Below are positions 1 through 6,982 of a stretch of 8,988 bases of DNA, one piece after another; within the stretch, counting starts at the first letter, position 1; each line of letters starts with the position of its first letter. Position numbers and translations under genes: made by a program. The notes beneath the pieces were generated by a model. The model was given only the letters and a program-made list of their open reading frames with translations, was not told the DNA's origin and did not search any database. Source of the DNA: an uncultured Paenibacillaceae bacterium (lineage in GTDB: Bacteria; Bacillota; Bacilli; Aneurinibacillales; Aneurinibacillaceae); assembly GCA_937874515.1 (NCBI GenBank), contig CALNBV010000221.1:1-8988 (forward strand), given 5' to 3'.

Positions 1-1187
1 ACAAGATTAACGAAAATCAAGTTAAACATAACCACAATAAAGCCTATAACCGCCATCCACGCAGATTTAGGGCCAACCCATCCCCGGTTTAACCGCAGAT
101 GTAAATAAGCGCTATAGAATAACCAGGTTATCAGTGCCCATACCTCTTTAGGATCCCATCCCCAGAAACGGCCCCAGGCTTCATTAGCCCAGATCATAGC
201 GAAGAATAAAGCCCCAAGGGTAAAGACTGGAAATCCAATGGCAATAGCCCGATAACTGATTTCATCAACCAATTTATCATCCAAATCTTGTACCAATCGG
301 CTTAAAGGAACGGCTAATCGTTTGCGCAGAGCTAAACGAATAACCAAATAAATAACCGAACCTGCTAAAGCAGACCATACTACGGTATTAAACTTCCGTG
401 CTGCATCCTTTCCTTTCATCCAGGATGGCACTTCCATCAATGGTTCCATTTTATCAGCAGAAACTAATACTCCATCCTGGGGTCCAACAATGGCTGGGAT
501 TTGATAAATAATTTCTGTTTCCACCATCCCCATGCCTTTTTGTTCCACATTGGCTTTAAAGGTTGCCTGGTAGTCCATGGCTTTAAAGGTAAAGGTAATC
601 ACAATGAACGCTAATAATGATAGAACCACCCACATGACAAACTCTAACCAGCGGGTTGATTTTGAGCTTTTCCTTTGATCTACTGTTTTTAATAAGTACA
701 TCAACCCTGCGGCAAAACCCACAGCAAAAGCCCCTTCACCCAATGCAGAGGTAGATACGTGAATTTGTAACCAATAACTTTGCAAGGCAGGAATTAAAGG
801 CGTAATTTTTGACGGAAAAATGGAAGCATAGGCAATCACAAGAACAGCGAAAGGCATAACGAAGGCCCCAATTATAGGAAGGCGATACATCCGATAAATC
901 ACTAAGAAAGCCAACGCCATGGACATGCCCAGGAATTGCATGAATTCAAACATGTTACTGGTAGGAATATGGCCACCAATATACCAGCGCAATCCATTAT
1001 AAATTAAATGTAAAAGGACACCAATAAAAGCCAATCCGTATCCTATCCGTCCAAACCGTTTTTCATGCTCCTCAGGAGAAACAGCGGAGCTGAAACGCTT
1101 ACCCGTTATAGCTATAAAAAAGGCAATGGTTGCCAATGCATAAGCGATAAAGGCAATAAGCAGTATGTTACTGCTTAACTGAATCAT
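1..1187 (-). CDS. resC: Cytochrome c biogenesis haem-handling protein ResC (CcsA/CcsB type), 3' end cut by window
   Basis: This is an integral membrane protein of the System II cytochrome c maturation pathway. It works with ResB to carry haem across the membrane and attach it to apocytochrome c on the outer face. Translating the minus strand from the ATG at 1187 gives an open frame of 395 codons running off the window edge, so probably only a short C-terminal tail is missing (the family is about 390-400 aa). The tryptophan-rich WWD signature is clear: W338, then GRFWGWDPKEVW to W350. Conserved-looking histidines are H60, H143 (in LQIHVS) and H363 (in AYLHLRL). Multiple hydrophobic segments are visible, with an extracytoplasmic insert at about 190-260. 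A GGAGGG ribosome site lies inside the end of resB, and only 3 bases separate the genes, so the two are likely translated together. The identification rests on the WWD motif plus gene order. Confidence 0.93.
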   Translation of the reverse strand, partial: MIQLSSNILLIAFIAYALATIAFFIAITGKRFSSAVSPEEHEKRFGRIGYGLAFIGVLLHLIYNGLRWYIGGHIPTSNMFEFMQFLGMSMALAFLVIYRMYRLPIIGAFVMPFAVLVIAYASIFPSKITPLIPALQSYWLQIHVSTSALGEGAFAVGFAAGLMYLLKTVDQRKSSKSTRWLEFVMWVVLSLLAFIVITFTFKAMDYQATFKANVEQKGMGMVETEIIYQIPAIVGPQDGVLVSADKMEPLMEVPSWMKGKDAARKFNTVVWSALAGSVIYLVIRLALRKRLAVPLSRLVQDLDDKLVDEISYRAIAIGFPVFTLGALFFAMIWANEAWGRFWGWDPKEVWALITWLFYSAYLHLRLNRGWVGPKSAWMAVIGFIVVMFNLIFVNL

Positions 1188-1190
1188 AAT

Positions 1191-2789
1191 CTAACCCTCC
1201 TTCTCAAGTTGCCCACTCTCTATGGAAAAACCAGCTTCTTGTAAAATGCGGGCGGTTTCCTGTTTTAAACCAAACCAGTTCTTATTGGTATAGGCTGCCA
1301 TAAATAACTGGCCTTCCTGTACATCTAACCAAATCCGCCGGTGTTGCCAGTAGAATCCCATAACTAATCCGAGAATAACGATTATAGAACCAAAATAGAT
1401 TACAGGCAATCGTTCATCCACACGTACTGTTAAACCTGTAATATTAATTAAATCAGGTTTTTCGAAATTAAATTGATATAGAGGATTATCGTTTCCGGGG
1501 TTTAACATTTGTCCTAACAATACTACAGCTGTTTCCCCTTTAGGTGTGGCAGGGCTGACAACATCCAGGAAAAAGACAGGATTTATAGGCTCATTGGATT
1601 TCGTAATAGGTTGCCCTTTATCATCAATGGCAAAATTAGGATAGTATTGCAATACTTTTACCGTCACCTGATCATTAATCTTAATTGACGCAGGGGGATT
1701 ATATAAATCCAATTTCAAATGCCCTAATTCTTTCCCTGTACTTTTTTCCACCAGGCCTAAATTTAAGGCTCCCAATTGGTTTGGTTGTTGCCCAGATTGG
1801 TATAAGCCCAATTCTTTATATTTTAACGGGTGGTTTACCAAAACATCTTGTTTTTTAACTTCCACTAATTTTGGCTCCGCTCCGGTAATTCCATAATTCT
1901 TATTCTCATATAAAACAGCTTTGGTCGTATAGGATTTAACTACTTCCCCATTTAAATCCAGTTTTTCCGGGTACTCATCATCCTGATAGAATTCCATGAT
2001 GAATTTTTCATTTTTTACATAATATTTGGTGCCTGGAACCTCAATGGTTTGTCCATCCCGAACCCATACATACTTATCTAAATAGAAACCGGGGATATTA
2101 CTCATTAGCACACCAATAATAAAAATAATTAAACCAATATGGTTAATATAAGGACCCCAACGGCTAAATCTGCCCTTTTCACCGAGGATGGCATTCCCTT
2201 CCCGGCGAACTTTGTATCCTTTGGCAGCAAGCTTTTTCTCTAACTCATTGATTGCATCATTTTCATCTTTTCCTGCCAGTGACAGTTGGGCACGAATCCG
2301 TTGCAATTGGAGGAATTTCCGATTCTTTTTCACTTTTTGATTTTTCAAGGCCCGATACAAAGGAACAATCCGGTCCAAACTACAGATGACCAGAGAAACC
2401 CCTATCATTAATAGAAGGGTAATAAACCACCAGGAAGAATAGGTATGATGAAGTCCTAATACATAATAAATTTTGCCGAAAATCCCGTAAGCTTTTTCAT
2501 AATAAACAGCAGGGCTTTCTGCAATCATGGTCTCCTGAGGGAAAATTGTTCCAATAGCGGAAGCAATAAGTGCTAAAACAATCATAATAATAGCATTTTT
2601 AACAGAAGAGAAAAAACTCCAGATATCATCAATAAATGAACGCTTTTTTAATTGGGAACGGCGTGATGCTCCCTCATAGCGCATATCCAGTTGATTGGCA
2701 CTTTCTTCAGATAAAGGTACCCCACAGGATTCACAAAGCATGGTTCCCACTGAATTCACATGGCCACACTCACACTTTACATTTTCCAT
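1191..2789 (-). CDS. resB: Cytochrome c biogenesis protein ResB (Ccs1 family)
   Basis: ResB is the partner of ResC in the haem-export and apocytochrome c ligation complex of System II. The 532-residue product is close to the usual Bacillus length (about 540). It opens with a small zinc-ribbon-like motif, C6-x-C8 and C19-x2-C22, as I recall for Bacillus ResB. Membrane segments are visible at about 64-83, 120-138, 213-231 and 463-481. The third carries WGPYINHIG with H217, the histidine expected to face haem in Ccs1 proteins. A large hydrophilic domain at about 232-460 should lie outside the cell, and a short cytoplasmic tail follows. The ATG at 2789 is preceded by GAGGTG at good spacing. The gene starts 15 bases after the resA stop and ends 3 bases before the resC start, so it sits in the middle of a compact resABC operon. 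Confidence 0.95.
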   Translation of the reverse strand: MENVKCECGHVNSVGTMLCESCGVPLSEESANQLDMRYEGASRRSQLKKRSFIDDIWSFFSSVKNAIIMIVLALIASAIGTIFPQETMIAESPAVYYEKAYGIFGKIYYVLGLHHTYSSWWFITLLLMIGVSLVICSLDRIVPLYRALKNQKVKKNRKFLQLQRIRAQLSLAGKDENDAINELEKKLAAKGYKVRREGNAILGEKGRFSRWGPYINHIGLIIFIIGVLMSNIPGFYLDKYVWVRDGQTIEVPGTKYYVKNEKFIMEFYQDDEYPEKLDLNGEVVKSYTTKAVLYENKNYGITGAEPKLVEVKKQDVLVNHPLKYKELGLYQSGQQPNQLGALNLGLVEKSTGKELGHLKLDLYNPPASIKINDQVTVKVLQYYPNFAIDDKGQPITKSNEPINPVFFLDVVSPATPKGETAVVLLGQMLNPGNDNPLYQFNFEKPDLINITGLTVRVDERLPVIYFGSIIVILGLVMGFYWQHRRIWLDVQEGQLFMAAYTNKNWFGLKQETARILQEAGFSIESGQLEKEG

Positions 2790-2804
2790 CTTCTCACCTC
2801 TTAT

Positions 2805-3338
2805 CTATGGAGCAATTTTTTTAGCATTGTCCAAAATGGTATTGACATTCAAGGGGCCAATCACTCGCAATGCGAGGGTGCCATCATGTTTAATAAAATA
2901 GGTTGTTGGCAATTGATCCACCTGATAGGCTTTTGCAATATCAAGGCGCTTATCCAACAAAATGGGGAAGGTTAAGCCATACTGTTTTGTAAAAGCATTG
3001 ACTGCCACTTCGGACTCCCCATTATTCACTGCAAGAACAAGAACTCCTTGATCCTTTAACTTCCCACTCATTTCTTGTAGCGCAGGCATCTCCTCACGAC
3101 AGGGTTTACACCAGGTTCCCCAGAAGTTAAGAATAATCCCTTTTCCCTTTAATTCGCTTAACCGATATTCTTTACCCGTTAAATCCTTCGCTATAAAATC
3201 AGGAGCCGGTTTGCCTGTGGCAAGAAGAGGCTGCTTGTCTTTAGTCACGGCTGAATAAATTGTCCATCCAATAGCCACTATTATAACAAGCAAGATTACC
3301 ATTTTAATCACGGGTTTTCCATTCAAAGTTGTCACCAC
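2805..3338 (-). CDS. resA: Membrane-anchored thiol-disulfide oxidoreductase ResA
   Basis: ResA is a thioredoxin-like protein tethered outside the membrane. It reduces the CXXCH cysteines of apocytochrome c so that haem can be attached. An N-terminal membrane anchor lies at about residues 13-31, followed by a thioredoxin fold. The active site is W76-C77-K-P-C80 in NFWGTWCKPC. E83 aligns with the glutamate that tunes ResA specificity in B. subtilis, and the cis-proline is P144 in LPTTYF. At 177 aa it is about family size. The start is uncertain. The longest frame begins at a GTG (3338) with AGGGA upstream. An internal TTG at 3326 has a better ribosome site (AGGTGG, 8 bases spacing) and would give 173 aa. 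First gene of the resABC cluster, with its own promoter upstream. Confidence 0.94.
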   Translation of the reverse strand: MVTTLNGKPVIKMVILLVIIVAIGWTIYSAVTKDKQPLLATGKPAPDFIAKDLTGKEYRLSELKGKGIILNFWGTWCKPCREEMPALQEMSGKLKDQGVLVLAVNNGESEVAVNAFTKQYGLTFPILLDKRLDIAKAYQVDQLPTTYFIKHDGTLALRVIGPLNVNTILDNAKKIAP

Positions 3339-3384
3339 CTGATAATCCCTGTTTTCAACGTTAATTTAAAATAAACTCAAAATA

Positions 3385-3413
3385 ATTATAACTGCCCCTA
3401 AAATCACCTTCAC
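3385..3413 (-). promoter_or_regulatory. Candidate resA promoter (perfect -10, weak -35)
   Basis: On the minus strand a perfect TATAAT (3385-3390) follows GTGAAG (3408-3413) with a 17-base spacer. Only three of six -35 bases match TTGACA, as expected for an activator-dependent sigma-A promoter. Transcription would start near 3378, giving a leader of about 40-50 bases before resA. This is inferred from the motifs only. Confidence 0.6.
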
Positions 3414-3420
3414 CTATAAG

Positions 3421-3438
3421 TTGTGAAAGTTATGTGAA
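3421..3438 (-). promoter_or_regulatory. Direct repeat upstream of resA promoter, ResD/PhoP-like activator site
   Basis: Reading the minus strand, TTCACA occurs twice (3438-3433 and 3427-3422), separated by TAACT, an 11-bp period. This places both copies on one face of the helix, 8 bases upstream of the weak -35. The pattern fits the PhoP box (TTAACA-like hexamers spaced by about 5). Read on the plus strand, the second copy TATGTGAAT differs at one position from the TTTGTGAAT reported for ResD. In B. subtilis the res promoter is controlled by both regulators, so the position makes sense. Which one binds here cannot be told from the sequence. Confidence 0.5.
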
Positions 3439-3458
3439 TCCCTTACTTAGTTTAACCG

Positions 3459-3484
3459 ATTCCTTGTTGAATGCAACAAGGGAT
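3459..3484. repeat. Near-perfect inverted repeat between the divergent promoters
   Basis: ATTCCTTGTTG (3459-3469) and CAACAAGGGAT (3474-3484) pair over 11 bp with one T-G wobble around the loop AATG. No T-run follows on either strand, so an ordinary terminator is unlikely. It lies between the resA promoter and the rightward promoter, where an operator would be expected. Function unknown. Confidence 0.5.
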
Positions 3485-3529
3485 TACACTTTGAAACTCG
3501 TTATAAGAATAGGGATGTATAAATATGTA

Positions 3530-3558
3530 TTTACATTTGTATTTATTCGTTGTAAAAT
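3530..3558 (+). promoter_or_regulatory. Sigma-A-type promoter of the small Hfq-like gene
   Basis: TTTACA (3530-3535) and TAAAAT (3553-3558) are separated by 17 bases, the optimal spacing. Transcription would begin near 3565, about 47 bases before the ATG at 3612. The surrounding DNA is very A+T rich, so chance similarity is possible, but position and spacing support it. Confidence 0.55.
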
Positions 3559-3611
3559 TGATTTTATCTTATTAGATGAGAGATTTATCGAAGTACAAGG
3601 AAGTGGATACA

Positions 3612-3803
3612 ATGGTCCCAACTGATATGCAATGGAACGCTTTATTACAACGGCATGCCACGGTTACTGTTCACCTGGAAGACAGGAAAGTAACTGGTGA
3701 TTTATACAATATAACAAACCTTCAAGTCATTCTCCTCGTGCCAGGAAAAGAAGGGTTATTTGAAGTGATTAAACGCTCAGAAATCACCGATATCACCTGG
3801 TAA
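3612..3803 (+). CDS. Small Sm/Hfq-like protein, unnamed
   Basis: This 63-residue protein is not a member I can name. Its layout matches the Sm fold: a short N-terminal helix (about 5-14), then five likely strands at 16-23 (ATVTVHLE), 26-34 (VTGDLYNI), 37-43 (LQVILLV), 48-54 and 57-62. G29 sits where Sm motif 1 has its conserved glycine, and IKRSEITDI resembles the YKHAIS stretch of Hfq Sm motif 2. Recalled Bacillus Hfq aligns along nearly the whole length, but the K-H pair important for RNA binding is K-R here. The start chosen is the ATG at 3612, with AAGGAAGTGG just upstream. An in-frame ATG at 3576 lacks a ribosome site. The gene is on the opposite strand to its neighbours, between rluB and resA, with its own promoter and a terminator. 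RNA binding is an inference. Confidence 0.75.
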   Translation: MVPTDMQWNALLQRHATVTVHLEDRKVTGDLYNITNLQVILLVPGKEGLFEVIKRSEITDITW

Positions 3804-3823
3804 AGGTAAAGCTAAAGGTAAAG

Positions 3824-3860
3824 AAATCCCATTGGTCTGCAGCTCAATCCAATGGGATTT
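3824..3860. terminator. Bidirectional terminator between the small gene and rluB
   Basis: AAATCCCATTGG (3824-3835) pairs perfectly over 12 bp with CCAATGGGATTT (3849-3860) across a 13-base loop. Rightward, a T-rich tract follows (TTATTTGTTTT), ending the small plus-strand gene. Leftward the stem is followed by TTCTTTACCTTT, ending rluB. The right arm includes the last codons of rluB, so the hairpin overlaps its stop region. Confidence 0.8.
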
Positions 3861-4566
3861 TTATTTGTTTTAATTTATTCACCTCTTCAGGCAATAATGG
3901 ACGGAATTTCCCTTGTTTTAAATGGCCAATGGTTAAAAAAGCAATGCGGGTTCGTTTTAACTGGAGGACAGGATGACCAACAGTTTCGCACATTCTTCGC
4001 ACCTGCCGATTTCTTCCCTCGTGAATAATCAGCTGTAAAAGAGTATTTGGGCCTTTCTCCCCTATAACTTTCGCCTTTGCAGGGGCTGTCCAACCATCTT
4101 CAAGCTTGACCCCTTTGCGCAACTTTTCTAAGGCTTCTTTACTCACTTTCCCACGTACCAGGGCTTCATACTCCTTTTCCATTTCATGGCTTGGATGAGT
4201 CATGTGAAAGGCCAAATCCCCATCATTGGTTAATAACAGAAGGCCTGAGGTGTCATAATCCAAACGACCAACAGGGTAAATTCGTTCTGAAATGCCTTCC
4301 ATTAAATCAAGAACCGTTTTCCGTTGCTGGGGATCCCCCACACTGGTAATATAGCCAACTGGTTTATATAAAAGGTAGTACACCTTTTTTTCCAACTCAA
4401 TTTTTAACCCTCGCACTTCAATGTGATCCATTTGGGGATTCACTTTACATCCTGCTTCTGTAACAGTAACCCCATTTACTCTCACTTCACCTGCTGCAAT
4501 AAGTTCTTCACACTTGCGGCGAGAAGCAATGCCTGCTTTAGCCATAACTTTCTGTAAACGTTCCAT
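3844..4566 (-). CDS. rluB: 23S rRNA pseudouridine synthase RluB
   Basis: This enzyme isomerises a uridine in the peptidyl-transferase region of 23S rRNA (U2605 in E. coli numbering for RluB) to pseudouridine, in the cytoplasm. An S4 RNA-binding domain occupies about residues 1-55 (RLQKVMAKAGIASRRKCEEL). The catalytic RsuA/RluB domain follows, with the GRLDYDTSGLLLLTNDG motif and its catalytic D103. Further family stretches are KPVGYITS and HEGRNRQVRRM. The 240-residue length is normal. The ATG at 4566 is preceded by GGAGG at somewhat long spacing. It follows spmB in the same direction after 41 bases with no terminator visible between them, so it may be partly co-transcribed with the sporulation genes. 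RluB versus the related RsuA/RluE/RluF was chosen on gene order and motifs. Confidence 0.93.
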   Translation of the reverse strand: MERLQKVMAKAGIASRRKCEELIAAGEVRVNGVTVTEAGCKVNPQMDHIEVRGLKIELEKKVYYLLYKPVGYITSVGDPQQRKTVLDLMEGISERIYPVGRLDYDTSGLLLLTNDGDLAFHMTHPSHEMEKEYEALVRGKVSKEALEKLRKGVKLEDGWTAPAKAKVIGEKGPNTLLQLIIHEGRNRQVRRMCETVGHPVLQLKRTRIAFLTIGHLKQGKFRPLLPEEVNKLKQIKIPLD

Positions 4567-4607
4567 ATCTACTCAACCTCCACTACCCTCCATCTTACCT
4601 TTTTCTG

Positions 4608-5141
4608 TTACCCAAATACAAGGGAGACAATAATAAATGAAGCCACAATTCCGATAAAATCAGCAATTAAACCTACTTTTAAGGCATACTTGGTATTGCG
4701 TATCGCCACAGCACCGAAATACACCGTAAGGACATAGAGGGTGGTCTCCGAACTCCCCTGAATGGTACTAGCCAACCTTCCAATTAAGGAATCAGGGCCA
4801 AATTGAGAGATTAAATCAGAGGTAATCGCTAAAGACCCTGAACCTGTCACGGAACGCAATAATGCTAGAGGAACCACTTCAGAAGGAAAATGAATGAAGG
4901 CTAATAAAGGATTTATGGCCTTAATAATGATATCAAGAACCCCGGATTCCCGAAATAAAGTAACAGCGACCATCATGGCTACAAGATGGGGCATAATTTT
5001 AATGGTCGTACCAAACCCCTGTTTGGCACCCGATATAAAGGATTCATAAACAGGAATTTTTTTGTACAAGCCATAGGCCAGAATCACCCCAAGGAGAATA
5101 GGAATGGTCCAAAGAGAAATGGCGGAAATGAGTGCATACAC
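4608..5141 (-). CDS. spmB: Spore maturation protein B
   Basis: SpmB is a membrane protein needed, with SpmA, for dehydration of the spore core and full heat resistance in B. subtilis; its biochemical activity is not established. The protein is strongly hydrophobic, with a first segment at about 3-22 and family-like stretches such as VTGSGSLAITSDL, TTLYVLTVYFGA and KVGLIADFIG. It belongs to the nucleoside-recognition/Gate domain group. The frame stays open upstream to 5213, but that extension is overlapped by spmA and is hydrophilic. The GTG at 5141 has a perfect AAGGAGG (5150-5156) eight bases upstream and gives 177 aa, matching the B. subtilis protein (about 178). That ribosome site lies across the end of spmA, 4 bases separate the genes, and coupled translation is likely. 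Confidence 0.93.
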   Translation of the reverse strand: MYALISAISLWTIPILLGVILAYGLYKKIPVYESFISGAKQGFGTTIKIMPHLVAMMVAVTLFRESGVLDIIIKAINPLLAFIHFPSEVVPLALLRSVTGSGSLAITSDLISQFGPDSLIGRLASTIQGSSETTLYVLTVYFGAVAIRNTKYALKVGLIADFIGIVASFIIVSLVFG

Positions 5142-5145
5142 TATT

Positions 5146-5736
5146 TTAACCTCCTTTTCTTCTTTCCCTCCATTGGTACCAACGGTCCACCAAAATGGCG
5201 CCCCCTGTTGCAATCATGGTAGCTAACAGGGTGGTTCCCACAATTTCGACAGGATTGGCGGATTCATAGGTCATGCGTATGGCGATAATCGTGGTAGGTA
5301 TTAACGTGACCCCTGATGTATTTAAGGCAAGAAGGGTGCACATGGCAGGTGAGGCCGTTTTGGGATCTGGATTTAACTTTTGCAATTCCTGCATGGCACG
5401 AATCCCCAGTGGGGTGGCCGCATTCCCTAACCCAAATAGGTTGGCGCTCATATTGGTAAGGATATAACCAAAAGCAGGGTGGTCTTTGGGAACTGTAGGA
5501 AAAAGACGGGAAGCCAGAGGACTCAAAAATTTTGCCAATATATTAACGAGCCCAGAGTCTTCAGCCACCTTCATCATCCCCATCCAAAAAATCAAGATAC
5601 TTAACAAGCCAAATGTAATGGTGACCCCGCTCTTCGCCCCTTCAAAAACTGCTTTGTTTACCATCTCCCCATTTCCCGTTAAAATGGCAGAAAGAATGCC
5701 TAAAACAATCATGGCAAACCAAATGTAGTTAACCAT
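5146..5736 (-). CDS. spmA: Spore maturation protein A
   Basis: SpmA is the partner of SpmB in spore core dehydration, a membrane protein made in the mother cell. Hydrophobic segments are visible throughout, and the conserved-looking stretch LFGLGNAATPLGI lies in the middle, followed by NTSGVTLIPTT. It carries the Gate domain shared with SpmB. The ATG at 5736 is chosen because it gives 196 aa, the length I recall for B. subtilis SpmA, begins with MVNYIW as in the family, and has a GGGGG ribosome site about nine bases upstream. An earlier in-frame ATG at 5772 would add twelve residues lying wholly inside dacB. The ATG overlaps the dacB stop by 8 bases (ATGGTTAA), which indicates translational coupling. 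Confidence 0.93.
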   Translation of the reverse strand: MVNYIWFAMIVLGILSAILTGNGEMVNKAVFEGAKSGVTITFGLLSILIFWMGMMKVAEDSGLVNILAKFLSPLASRLFPTVPKDHPAFGYILTNMSANLFGLGNAATPLGIRAMQELQKLNPDPKTASPAMCTLLALNTSGVTLIPTTIIAIRMTYESANPVEIVGTTLLATMIATGGAILVDRWYQWRERRKGG

Positions 5737-6868
5737 CGGATAAAACCCCCAACCAGGATCGCCAGAAGGCATCCCATTGGTTCTTCACCCGATTGGCCAA
5801 GGTGGGTTGTATGGTTTCTTTCGTCTTTTTAGTGGCTTCAAGGGGGATTCTTCCAATGACCTGATCTCCCAATTTCACTTCCATCATGGGATTGTCATCA
5901 ACAGTTTTTACATCCATTTTGATATTCCCTTTTTCTTCAGGGCGTAAAGGATAAGAGAAAGATCTCGTCGTATATAATGTTTTTTCTTTTCCACCATCTT
6001 TCTTTTCCTGTACAGCCTGTTTTGTTTTTAGAAGCTCCATTTTGGGGAAATGAGTAAAGCCATAGTTCATCCATGTCGCTGAATCATCCCAATCATCTGG
6101 AGCATTTAAGACGACAATAGCCAATTGTTGCCCATTACGGGTTGCAGAGGATGCCAGGCATCGTTTGGCCAGTTTGGTATAACCAGTTTTCACTCCATCT
6201 GCCCCTTGATACATACGCAACATTTTATTTTTATTCAATAAACGGCGATCCCACTCTTCCCCTTGATTAGGAATGGTTTTCACCTTAGTAGATACAATCT
6301 TTTTAAAAACAGGATTTCGTAAGGCATAGGCCGTTAACAAAGCCATATCCCTGGCTGTGGAATAATGGTCATTGCTATCATCAAGACCATGGGGGTTTGT
6401 GAAATGGGACTGAGTCATCCCAATATAGCGGGCCTTTTCATTCATTAAATGGGCAAACCCTTCTACAGAGCCACCCACATGCTCAGCAATGGCGACTGCG
6501 GCATCATTTCCGGAACGGAGCATTAATCCATAGAGCATGTCTTCTAAGCGTAACTTCTCTCCCCGTTTTAAATAGATGGACGACCCCTCTTTGCCAAATG
6601 CAGTATTGGAGGTTTTCACCATATCATTGATGTTTCCATTTTCAATAGCAACGATAGCAGTCATGATTTTTGTCAAACTGGCAATTTTCATCCGCTTCGT
6701 GCTGTCTTTTTCCAATAGGACTCGTCCTGATTGCACATCAATTAATGCAGCCGTTTGGGCAGAGATGGCTGGAGGTGCAGGAGTCGCAGCCCACCCCAAT
6801 CCTGGCGGTTGCAACAACAAGATCCCCAACAATAGTAAGAGAAATGATACTCCTCTTTTTCTTTTCAC
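5729..6868 (-). CDS. dacB: Sporulation D-alanyl-D-alanine carboxypeptidase DacB (PBP5*)
   Basis: This penicillin-binding protein removes the terminal D-alanine from peptidoglycan side chains. In B. subtilis DacB acts in the mother cell and limits cross-linking of the spore cortex. All three serine-peptidase motifs are present: S64-L-T-K67, S119-G-N121 and K227-T-G229. A signal peptide covers about residues 1-27 (RKRG, a long leucine run, then GWA). The C-terminal part after about 300 is the usual beta-rich PBP5 C-terminal domain, ending in a possible amphipathic anchor rich in tryptophan (W365, W369, W372). Length 379 aa, normal for the family. The start is a GTG preceded by AAGGGGG. DacB rather than vegetative DacA or DacF is assigned because spmA and spmB follow directly and a sigma-E-type promoter lies upstream. 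Confidence 0.93.
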   Translation of the reverse strand: MKRKRGVSFLLLLLGILLLQPPGLGWAATPAPPAISAQTAALIDVQSGRVLLEKDSTKRMKIASLTKIMTAIVAIENGNINDMVKTSNTAFGKEGSSIYLKRGEKLRLEDMLYGLMLRSGNDAAVAIAEHVGGSVEGFAHLMNEKARYIGMTQSHFTNPHGLDDSNDHYSTARDMALLTAYALRNPVFKKIVSTKVKTIPNQGEEWDRRLLNKNKMLRMYQGADGVKTGYTKLAKRCLASSATRNGQQLAIVVLNAPDDWDDSATWMNYGFTHFPKMELLKTKQAVQEKKDGGKEKTLYTTRSFSYPLRPEEKGNIKMDVKTVDDNPMMEVKLGDQVIGRIPLEATKKTKETIQPTLANRVKNQWDAFWRSWLGVLSDG

Positions 6869-6921
6869 ACGGATCCCCCTTCTTCCCAGAGAAAACGGAA
6901 ACTAAGACTCTTCTTATTTGC

Positions 6922-6951
6922 ATTTATATGGCTTATCCAAGGGGGTTATGA
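6922..6951 (-). promoter_or_regulatory. Sigma-E-type sporulation promoter for dacB-spmA-spmB
   Basis: On the minus strand TCATAAC (6951-6945) is followed by CATATAAAT (6930-6922). The ATA of the -35 and the CATA of the -10 are exactly 16 bases apart, matching the recalled sigma-E pattern ATA-N16-CATAnnnT. Transcription would begin near 6915, about 47 bases before the dacB GTG. In B. subtilis this operon is under mother-cell sigma-E control, so the match is expected. Confidence 0.7.
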
Positions 6952-6982
6952 CTTATAAGGGACTTAACGGAGGGAAAAACTT

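Noticed and set aside
3459..3484. Intrinsic terminator
   Set aside because: The stem is good but no T-run follows on either strand, so it is listed as an inverted repeat.
3576..3611. Earlier ATG for the Hfq-like gene (adds 12 residues)
   Set aside because: No ribosome site precedes it, whereas AAGGAAGTGG precedes the ATG at 3612; the extra residues are not needed for the fold.
3434..3625. Open frame of 63 codons on the plus strand
   Set aside because: It covers the inverted repeat and the promoter of the Hfq-like gene, has no ribosome site, and overlaps the better supported start at 3612.
5142..5213. N-terminal extension of spmB by 24 residues
   Set aside because: The extension lies inside spmA and is hydrophilic and unlike SpmB; the GTG at 5141 has a perfect ribosome site and gives the family length.
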